A stretch of DNA of 64,000 bases from Chrysopilus asiliformis (lineage: Eukaryota; Arthropoda; Insecta; Diptera; Rhagionidae), in assembly GCA_964034945.1 (NCBI GenBank), contig OZ035962.1, positions 99,919,284 to 99,983,283 on the forward strand, in the 5' to 3' direction. The notes under the pieces are model-generated. The model was not told where the DNA came from and searched no databases. It was given only the letters and a program-made list of their open reading frames with translations. Of the stretch, positions 55,251 to 64,000 are shown in pieces. Position 1 is the stretch's first letter; the number at the start of each line of letters is the position of its first letter. The translations under genes were made by a program, and so were the position numbers.

Positions 55251-57407
55251 TTTATTTGAGTATTTATTTTAATATTTTGAGAATTTTATGATACTATATG
55301 TTTTCGCTACAAAGTCAAACATAGAATTGAACTAACTTTAGCAAGGTGGTTCAAGAGCAAAAGCGGTTAACCCACACAAGCGAGTAACACACACAAATGC
55401 TTTTCGCGCTCATCGTGACTCGTGTGCATTCGGCAAGAGTGTGGCACCGGAATTAGAAAAAGACAAAGAAAATTTCATTATTTTTGCAAAAATGAAAACC
55501 AATGATTGGTATAATTTATGAAAATGTTTTCATCAACCAGAAAAAATTCTGCAAATATTTGAAACAAGAATTTCAATAATTTTTGTTAGCTTGCATTACA
55601 TTAAAAAGTCAAACCGAAGTTTACACTTTCATACATTCTAATTTATTATATGGGAAACAAGAAGAATGTGGCAAAAACTTATCTAATTATGGATTTTTTC
55701 TTCTAATTTATAAAACTAGAAAAAGACTATGCCTTATAGTGCTATTACATTTGATGTTGATAGCATTTTACTTATCGTAATATTGCTGATCGAAATTCAA
55801 GGCATGTTTAAGAGATCTCCCGTGCCAAATACAAATACCATTATAGGGCGAAAAACATAATAAAGTTGTTTTGGTGCAAAACAACAACATCATTACCCAA
55901 TTTTATCCCTATTACCATATTTTTGTAACATATCATCGGAGGGCAAGGATCTTTCTATTTCTTTGCAAACACCCCTCAATTCCAATACTCTCCATATTTT
56001 ATCTATACATACGTACATGGTATTCTATGCTGTTAAAATCCCCAGTATTTGTAATAGAATAATGTGTTGTTGTCCTTATACTTGTTATTCTCATTCCATT
56101 GATTTCCATCTCCTGTGCATCCATATTTTTGTATTTTATTTTTCTTGGAACATACATTTATCTATGGCGAATAAAAACGGATACAGATACGATGAGTACG
56201 GGCCCGATTATATGGAATTTTAGCCAAGTTTACTTTAGCTTTACTCCACATAAGGTGGGTATGTTATATAAAGTACAATATTTTCCTTTACACCCGCTAG
56301 GCATAATCTAATAAAAGATATATGGAATGAGGCAAAAGCCATTTTAACCGTCACAGCCTAAGGCTGAAACACTTATTAAATTTGGTTTCCTCCTGTTGTT
56401 TGTTGTTGTTTTTTTTACTTCCGACTATCCCTTTCCCTTCATCCCCAAAGCGATTCCCATTTCTCTGGTCTAACCTGATCCTGTTGTAACAAACGTGTAT
56501 AGATCGTTAATGGGGAATTTACACACGTTCAAACACGTCCCGCAACATGCCATCGTGTATCATGATTTTATGGTCTACCTTTACCTTATTTGTCAGCAAC
56601 AGAAGACACTGGTTCAAGATATATACTCAAAAAAGTCATCCAGAATTTTAGATTTAGCAAACATTTCTGAGATGAAAATGAAAAACTTCGATGGTTCATT
56701 ATAGCTTGATATACAGATTAATAATTATTAGGTAAGGTTCTATTTATAATTAAATCATGTAAAAGTTTCGTCAAGGTATCTTCAAAAAATATCAAAAATT
56801 TACTAATGAGAATGTGTTTCGCTAAATTTTCTTGAGGGATTATTGGCTAATGATATCAAATAAAATGATCAATTAAAAAATTAACAGAAAGTTGTAAGAA
56901 CTTTTGTCTTTGTAGCTTAAGATTTGGCAATTATTTTCTAAATTTGTCGCTTAAATAAATAATGAGTAAATTCAGTTTAATTTTTTCAACAAGTAAAACA
57001 ATAGTAGAAAATTTATATTGAATATATTTGTAATATATTTTACATTTGATAGAGGCTTAAACTAGTAACTTTGACTTTTTCAAAATAATTTATTTAGCTT
57101 GCTTTTTCGTCTGTTAGGGTCAAATGTTGTAATCTAATTTCGACTCACTTTTACTCATCCAATTGACTTGAATTTTTGCATACATACGTAACTCCGATGA
57201 CGATGCAATGTGTGTGTAGGGAAACTACCCATCCTCTTGCTTGTCAATCCTTAACCATTAGAGAAATTTTGACACGGTTTTCACGTTTGGATAGATTTTC
57301 CCACAAATAAAGTTTTCGCCCATTAAAATCCACCCCTCCGCCTGCCTCCAAACCCCTCTCCTTCTATGTTCTGAACCGTTGGTGCAATTGTGACGCGCTG
57401 TGTGCTA
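55251..57407. other. AT-rich intergenic DNA, no gene recognised
   Basis: The ORFs present are short; a few have hydrophobic stretches (55963-56223) but no known domain. Nothing else is supported. Confidence 0.4.
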
Positions 57408-57411
57408 TTAA

Positions 57412-57653
57412 CTGTTTCAGACCCGGTGGTTACATTTGTACACATTAAAGTTTTTCCCAAATATAACAATTTCATAAGATTATTTCGTATTTGAGACCAG
57501 TTGCGAACGTTTGTACACATTACAAGCTATCGAAAACAGTAATAGATCTTGGATTTTTTTTTTCAATATTTTCTTACTCTTATTTACCCACTTTATCAAC
57601 ACAAATTTTATCACAACCAAATTTTTTAAAAAAATAATTCAGGTCTGAAAGGG
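57412..57653. mobile_element. Possible short piggyBac-like MITE
   Basis: TTAA at 57408-57411 and 57654-57657 enclose ends CTGTTTCAGACC and GGTCTGAAAGGG, a 12-bp inverted repeat with two mismatches. The 242-bp interior has no ORF and repeats 'ttgtacacatta'. Confidence 0.5.
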
Positions 57654-57680
57654 TTAAGGTGACGTTATTTTTATTTTCAA

Positions 57681-58324
57681 CTAGCTTGCATACCTGTCGC
57701 TGCCGGGTTAAGTTTTTTCAATTTTTTTTGATGGTCTATGTTGGAGCTAAACTTCAGGTCAATCGGCTCGGTAGTTTCCCCGCGAAAGGGTAACATAGAG
57801 GAAGAGCTAAGTTTCGAGATGACTTTACCCTCTCCCCTTACTCCCCACCCTCTCGAGCTACTTTTTAATGGATCTATCTTGGGGCTGGACCCGCGACGAA
57901 CATCTATGCCAAATTTCAGGCCAATAGGTTCAGTAGTTTCCCCACGTAAGAGTAACATAGCGCAAAAACTAAGTTTCAAAATTACTTTACCCCCTCCCCT
58001 TACTCCCCCCACGTCTCGGGCTACTTTAATTGGTCTATGTTGTGGCTGGACCCCCGACGAACATCTATTCCAAATTTCAGGCCAATCGGATCAATTGTTT
58101 CCCCGCGAAAGAGTAACATAGCGCAAAAACTAAGTTTCGAAATCACTTTACCCCCTCCCCTTACTCCCCTCAACCCTCGCGGTTCTTTTCCGTATGCCTA
58201 TGTTGGAACCAGAACTACCACAGACACTCATGCCTAATTTCAAGTCAATCGGTTCAGCCGTTTTTGCGTGAAAGAGGAACAGACAGACAGACAGACACCA
58301 ACTCCTTTTTATATGTTAGTATGA
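57681..58324 (-). mobile_element. Helitron-like element, 644 bp
   Basis: On the minus strand it begins TCATACTAACATATAAAA and ends GCAAGCTAG, and it lies between a host A and a host T, exactly the Helitron rule (A|TC...CTAG|T). The 5' part has 'tttcacgcaaaaacggctga' and 'ccgattgacttgaaatt', which I recognise from non-autonomous Helitron families common in insects. Its interior is mostly a tandem array. No Rep/helicase is encoded, so it is non-autonomous. A strong 3' hairpin is not obvious. Confidence 0.65.
57690..58270. repeat. 162-bp tandem array, about 3.5 units
   Basis: The landmark 'ttca(g/a)g(t/c)caat(c/a)gg' starts at 57753, 57915, 58076 and 58239, giving periods of 162, 161 and 163 bp. 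Each unit also has 'gtttccc(c/g)cg' with 'agtaacata' and a C-rich 'ccctccccttactccc'. The units differ by scattered substitutions. Confidence 0.75.
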
Positions 58325-61300
58325 TTTCACTAATCTTAAAATTACTAAAAATACCAAATAAGAAAAATAGGGGAAAAAAATTTGAAAAAGGCTTTTTTTT
58401 CAAAAATACGAACTATCTCCAAGAATAGCGTAATCTTTGTACCAAATATGGTGCTAGTAACTGTTATCATTCTTGTGTGATGGAGCCTCAAGGATTTCAT
58501 ATCTCTCGAATAAATTAAATTTATCTATTGTAGCACAGGTTTTAAGTATTAAACAATCGACAATTAGAATTCAGCAGGTAATATACAAAACCTTACTTAA
58601 TTAGCAATGACGATGTTTTCGAAAAAAAATCAACAAAAACAAAGAAAACCACCACTTTAGTAAAGATTTGATGATCAAATTACTGACTTTCAATCGACGC
58701 GAACAAAAACCAATGAATTTACGAACTATATTTGATGTTAATAAATACCTTCGTTTAACAAAGATCTAATTGCATGAAAAACTCTTCAACTGTTGTACTT
58801 GTACCTGGAATGTTGAATTCAACCGCGAATATAATGCGCGCATCCAATAACTCTTCAACGGGTAATCAGTGTGTGGTCTGCACGGAACAATAAATTTATG
58901 AGGCCTAAATGTAAATAAAATAAATTTCTGTAAATGACGGTAACTAGGCTGACTTAACTATAAGATTGTATTTGTATTTGTAGTTAATAAAAAAAAACAT
59001 TTTGATTGACTATGTTTGACTAAACGAACTCACTTGCATGATTCTCCTCTTTCGTCCATGCAATTTTTAAACTACACGTTCGCCTTTCAACAGGTACAAA
59101 CTTCAACTTCAATTCCAAGGGTATGGCAATTTATACGTAAATGTATTGATTGGGTATCTAAATCTATATCTGCTGAGTCGTTGAATCCAACGATTGTTGA
59201 ATGAAGAGTTTATCAGTTTAATCACCATAAAGGGGAAATACTCGTACTAAAGTCAGATGTTATTTATAATGTCAAAGTTGAAAATTATTGCAATCTTAAG
59301 ATCAAGGTGGAATACCTTGGTCTGAATCCGATAAATACTGCAAGGGGATCAGAAAATATGCATTTGGATGCAATCAGATGTCTTTTTTCGTATATTTTAC
59401 ATCTACCGAAGAAGTTATAAAGACTCATTTTCGCACATTCGTCCACATGGCATCCATAATGGATTGAGAAGTAAGGGGTGTGTTCCAGTAAATTTACAAT
59501 CAATCAGAGAATGAGTTTAAAGTGGTCCAGATGTCACTAGGATATGATGACATTTTCAATTTCCTTTACTTCTGTTTTTTGTCTCCTCAAATTAAACCTC
59601 GAATTTCTCTTTTCGCAATGGTGGATTTTTGGGGGAGATACTTTTCGTAGCTTTGACAAAAACCATGCGACGACGTTTATTTCTAATAAGAAAGAAAATT
59701 GGTCTTTCTCGCTTCTTTTACTAATCATGCAACCGCCATTTTCTTAATTACATTTCCCTTGTTTAAGTTGTGCTACAAATATTCCCTTGTTTTTCCTTGC
59801 TGTTTTTTTTTCGCTTGCCAGAATGAATATGGGAAACCTTCCTGAAGATTTCTCCCGAGTTGGAGTGAATTAGGAGTTTTTTTTCCATTTGGGCTGGAGG
59901 ATAAGGCAGAAAGAAACGAATATTCTCGGTCTACTGTACATCTGTTCACTACGTACCCCAGCAGCCATCCAAGAACTCACTCAGACGGTGTACTTAAATT
60001 TGCTGCTTCTATAGCGATGTTACGGTGGTGATGGTGTTGCCGGTTGCCTTCGGTTGACACACAAAAGGGCCCAAATTTATGTCAATTGCTTGTTACCAGT
60101 GACATAATTTACTTCCATTATGCAAATTTAAAGGGGAACAAGGGCCATAACTCGCGCATTGTCTTCATTTTGGGGCCACAACAAGCGGCAAAGACGATGC
60201 GATGGTGTTGGAATGAAAGGAGAAGCCCCTAAAACGAAATCAGGAAGACCATCCAACTCTCGGCCAAAGACAGTATCACGGAACCTTTCGGCGTTGAACA
60301 AAAGTGGTTGGTACTTGAAGGTCCTGGTAGCTTAGCTCTTGTACTGGGTACGGAAACATGCCACACTGGCGAGAGAAAAGAATAATGGGACACGATGTGA
60401 GACAAAAGCGGCTCAAATTGAGTCGCGCGTTCTCATAATAACGAAGGATACGACAAAAATAGGACGGGAAAATCGCTTTAGACTTGTTGAAAAGGCGAAA
60501 CTCTTTGGGAAAAACGAAAGGAAAGTAGAGGACGAGAAGCACCCATCGCTTTAAGGACTTTTCGCTACCGTGCAAGGCTCTCTGAAGCGGGTGGCCTATT
60601 GATTCTGACATGGAATGGAATGGGACCGAATACACACAAAGAACGGTGTTGAAGCTTTCAGACATTTTTTTTGTCTGAACGAAAAAAAACACGCTTTCAA
60701 AATGCACGCAATATTCACGGGGTATAGCACAGGATATAAGGGGGTGAGACGCAGGAAATTGTTAGTATCAAGATTATTAATCGGGAAGGGTTGGGCCTAG
60801 GGATTCAAATAAGTCGCCCGTCTTTATCGTACGAATCCTGAGGGAGTGCTCCCAAATCCTTTTGTCTTTCATAAGCTATTCATGCCTTATGTCAAAGTTC
60901 AATGTTTGTACACATGTGAGGATATTTTAATTGTTTGCTTAGCTGAAATTTTTATTAAACGGAAGCATAACAAGAAGTACTGAGAGGGCACACAACAAGC
61001 AAGCACTGTCTGGAGAAGGAAGGCGGAAAACGTAGCTTAACGGGCAAGCTAAAGATGAAAGAATTAAATAAACAAAGCTTTTTGGCTTAAAAACTTAGTA
61101 CTTTAATAGGTTATTTCCTGATCTACATATTTAGCTTTACATTACGTTAAGTTCCACACACAGTGTGTGAATTCTCATACATGGTATGAAATTAAGAATC
61201 TTTTAGGGTTTACTTTGTTTTTGTAATTTTTTTATTACAAGAAGTGGGTGGAATGCAAGTAACTTCGGGTGGATTTTTTTTTTACTAGGTTTTTTATTAT

Positions 61301-61629
61301 TATGTTAAAGCAATGGAAATGAGTATTGTGAATTAATTTTCAAGTACTGTTTTGTTTTTAAAAGCTAAGGGTTTTCGTTGGGAGGTTTAAATTTTGTTTT
61401 AATTTATACAAAAATTAATTTGAGTTGAATTCCTTATTGAACAATTTTGTTTTTACTGAAATTATAACACGTCGAAGAGTTTGATAGCCATATTTTGGTG
61501 ACCAAAAATAAGTAAATCAGTTATTCTATAAGCTTTTATTTAATACCAGTCGTTATTTATTTCGGTTCAAATCTTGTCACTTAAATTTTATCTCACTTCT
61601 GCATATCCGCTTGAGTGAAGTTTTGCGCA
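58325..61629. other. AT-rich intergenic DNA, no gene recognised
   Basis: Slightly less AT-rich around 60040-60830, where a 143-codon minus-strand ORF (60276-60707) and overlapping plus-strand ORFs occur; none shows a known domain, and an exon of a host gene can be neither supported nor excluded. Confidence 0.35.
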
Positions 61630-61860
61630 CTCAAGTTTGGCGGAAGGTCCTGTTAAGATAACGTGATTGTCCTTTTCCTCAAATTTTCCGGAAAAAATCT
61701 CATCTGGTGGTTTTTGGAGACGGTGAATCCGATTCTGAAGTCACCTGGTGGTTTTTGGGGTAGCTGAATCCGTTTCTTGTGTTAAGAGTGTGTAAAGATA
61801 ACGGTCCTGCCAGGATAACGTGATTGTCGATTTCCTCAAATCCTCATTTTGGATTTTTTG
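61630..61860. repeat. Diverged duplicated segment
   Basis: 'ggataacgtgattgtc' with a following 'tttcctcaaat' occurs twice (about 61656 and 61814), and 'cacctggtggtttttgg' style blocks occur twice (about 61704 and 61745). The GCTGAATCCG motif also appears in the foldback at 16530-17132. Confidence 0.45.
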
Positions 61861-61885
61861 TTATACTAATCCAATATGATATGAC

Positions 61886-62325
61886 TAAAAAAAAAATTTT
61901 TTCTAAAAAAAATAAAACCGACTTTAAAAAAAAAACTGAAAAGAGAAAAAAGCACTAAAAAGAAAAAAATAATTTCAAACTATGTCCATTAATAGCGTAT
62001 TTGAAATTTGGCTTTTTTGGAGTGGCGTTAAATTTACACTAAATAAAATCGTTGTAAAATTTCTATTGTAAGAGCCGTGTCTATAGTTAATCTGTTTGAC
62101 AACAAAATTTTTGGAGTCGATCTTAGTTCTTAGTTAGCCTTAAGGGTTAGAAAGTATGTAATTTATTTTAGTTGCAAATTTAACGCCACTCCAAAAAAGC
62201 CAAATTTCAAATACGCTATTAATGGACATAGTTTGAAATTATTTTTTTTCTTTTTAGTGCTTTTTTCTCTTTTCAGTTTTTTTTTTAAAGTCGGTTTTAT
62301 TTTTTTTAGAAAATTTTTTTTTTAT
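61886..62325. mobile_element. Foldback element with 150-bp arms
   Basis: The left arm 61886-62035 and right arm 62176-62325 are inverted copies, nearly identical apart from A/T-run lengths, separated by 140 bp. Both contain ACCGACTTT, GCACTAAAAAG, TATGTCCATTAATAGCG and GGAGTGGCGTTAAATTT (or complements). No ORF. Target duplication not determined because the ends are A/T runs. Confidence 0.8.
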
Positions 62326-62554
62326 TTCGAACGTTTTCAGTTTCAATTTTTAATATAGGTAAAATTACAAAGGGTTTGAGGGGATAAGTCCGCAGATGAG
62401 AAATATATAAAAGAATCTTCCAAATATTGTACTGAACACAATACAAAGAATTTTACTCGATATCCCAAGCAGGGAGGGGTTTGAAGGGGTAGGTTAACAC
62501 GGGGGAAATATATAAGAGAACCTTCCTTGTGTTGTACTGAACACAACGTAAAAA

Positions 62555-62857
62555 CATAACAAAAGCTATAATTGCCAATCTGGCAATTATTGAAAACCTG
62601 TATGGTGATATTGGTATCTTAATTTGAGCACTTGTACCAAAATTACACTTGAAGTCGAACTTTCCAATCAGATTTTTTAAAATTTATTCCAATCGGATTT
62701 TGATGTATGGGAGTTTTATGTAGAATCATATCCTAAATAACTTTTGTTCTTGGACTTTTTTGATAAGATGCACCGTTTTTGAGAAATTCGGAAAAAACGT
62801 TTTCGTTTGTATGGGGGGTACCCCCCCTAATGGTCCATTTTTGCCCATGAATGAACC
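62555..62857 (+). repeat. GACA-family dispersed repeat, 3'-truncated copy
   Basis: Aligns by eye with the first half of 15660-16273 ('acataacaaaagctataatt', 'tgtatggtgatatt', 'atcctaaataacttttgttc', the GGGGGGTACCCCCCC block) and stops at 'tttgcccat' before the GACA tract. Confidence 0.65.
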
Positions 62858-64000
62858 AGGGTCCAACCAGGAACTTTCTCTACAACTTTCTCTTTGGGAT
62901 GACCAAAATCGGTCCACCCAATAAAAAGTTAGGCGTGAACATACATTAAAAAAAAAAAAAAAAATATTCAGGTGGAATTGAGAACTTTTTCCTTTTTGGA
63001 AGTCGGTTAAAAAGGATAAAATAAAAAATAATTTTAAAAAAATGCTGATAAAAAGCTTTTATTTAAAAAAAAGTACCTACTAAAAAGGAAAAAAATAATT
63101 TTTTTGGAATAAGATTGGAAATAAGAGCGATTTATCACGTTTTTTTTCTGATATACCGCACCCAAAAAGTAATTTTTTAGCTCATTTTTTTAAAAAGCTT
63201 TTTTCAAAATTTTTTTCTTGCACGACCTCCGCTTTCGGAATTTTAAGAGCTATGAAAGAAAGTATAGCTTTTATGGTTATTCTTATAACAAAAAAGTCGA
63301 ATCAGTTCTTTCTTTTCTGTTAAAAAATTCAATTTCATAAAGAGTAAATATTGTCTCCTTGGAGGTAGTGTATATAATATTCGGAACCGCTGTAGTCAGT
63401 ACAAAACTTTTTCTTTCAAACTCAAAGGACTAAAGTTTTGCCGTGTTTGCTCCCCTTTTTTGACCGGTTCTCCATAAAAATGTGATCAGCGAAATGATGA
63501 TTTTGCTATTGTGCACAACTCTGGCACATACTTTAGTGCTGAGGAAATTGAAAAAGTTTAGCAAACCTTTTTTTACTTTAGAAATATAAACATTTGAAGA
63601 CTGAAAATGTTGCTTGCATTTCTTCGAAATAAAAATCAAACGACAAGAAAATTAATAATTTTCTGTTTTGTTTTATATTGAATTTGGTTTGGCATTGGAC
63701 TTAAGTACACACTTAAACCTATTGGGGTACAGAATTTTACGAATTTAAAAGTTTGGCTTATGCGGAAAATTTTCAAGTGCATTACATGTTGGCTTTATGT
63801 GCTATCAGAAATCCATTTCCATTGTGAACGAGTTGAAATGTTAGATTGAATTGGTTTATACCAAATCGGATTGTGTCCTTTTTTGCAGCATTGTTTTGTT
63901 TGTTAGAAATGAATCCAAAAAATCGAAATATACCACTAAAAAAGTTTTGCGGTAGTAAAAGTTTAAATTCCTATAAAAGTTAAAAATAAATCTGGTCCGT
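62858..64000. other. AT-rich intergenic DNA, no gene recognised
   Basis: Several long A or T runs (62945-62963, 63000-63230). No gene, RNA or terminal repeat recognised. Confidence 0.4.

Noticed and set aside
60276..60707. 143-codon minus-strand ORF in a less AT-rich stretch
   Set aside because: No domain, no splice-site or codon signal that I could support, and competing ORFs on the other strand.
1..64000. CRISPR arrays, tRNA or rRNA genes
   Set aside because: Tandem repeats found are transposon-internal or minisatellites without unique spacers; no cloverleaf with paired A and B boxes or rRNA-like sequence was recognised.

Overview
The window is AT-rich, intron/intergenic-like animal DNA in which every coding region I can support belongs to a transposable element. 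I could not identify a host gene, a tRNA or an rRNA. The element set (an irritans-type mariner relic, an Osvaldo/Ulysses-like and a gypsy/17.6-like LTR element primed by Lys and Ser tRNAs, TTAA-flanked piggyBac-like MITEs, Helitron relics) points to an insect, most likely a fly. The species cannot be named from the sequence.

Layout. 1-22 kb: host intergenic DNA carrying MITEs and deleted DNA transposons: a 625-bp inverted-repeat element (2368-2992), a pogo/Tigger-like MITE (4843-5074), a piggyBac-like MITE with a foldback core (5091-5671), two internally deleted Tc1/mariner-type elements (9204-9764, 11063-11967), a 20-bp minisatellite (15466-15557), copies of a GACA/GGAC-containing repeat family, and a 603-bp foldback (16530-17132). 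22234-41990: a minus-strand Ty3/gypsy element with 876-bp LTRs and 4-bp target duplication GAAG. Its pol gene is split by a complete plus-strand 10,653-bp element (27018-37670) with 2,246-bp LTRs and target duplication AAGT. About 42760-46679: a two-ORF non-LTR retrotransposon that looks intact. 46.7-64 kb: more repeat relics, including a piggyBac-like MITE nested in a GACA-family copy (51125-51630), a Helitron with an internal 162-bp tandem array (57681-58324), and a palindrome with 150-bp arms (61886-62325).

How the parts work together. Both LTR elements encode gag and then pol (protease, reverse transcriptase, RNase H, integrase) in the -1 frame, and neither has an env ORF. Their gag/pol overlaps each hold the same heptamer, G GAA AAC, in the gag frame, followed after exactly 7 nt by a foldable RNA: a possible pseudoknot in the inner element and a 12-bp hairpin in the outer. 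This predicts -1 ribosomal frameshifting in both. In each element the two LTR copies look identical by eye, so both insertions appear recent, the outer preceding the inner.

I found no cellular or defence system. The most useful observations are the exact nested architecture, the shared frameshift signal, the missing polypurine tract and altered zinc motif of the inner element, and the multi-copy GACA repeat family with defined ends. All matches were made by eye; no database search was run.
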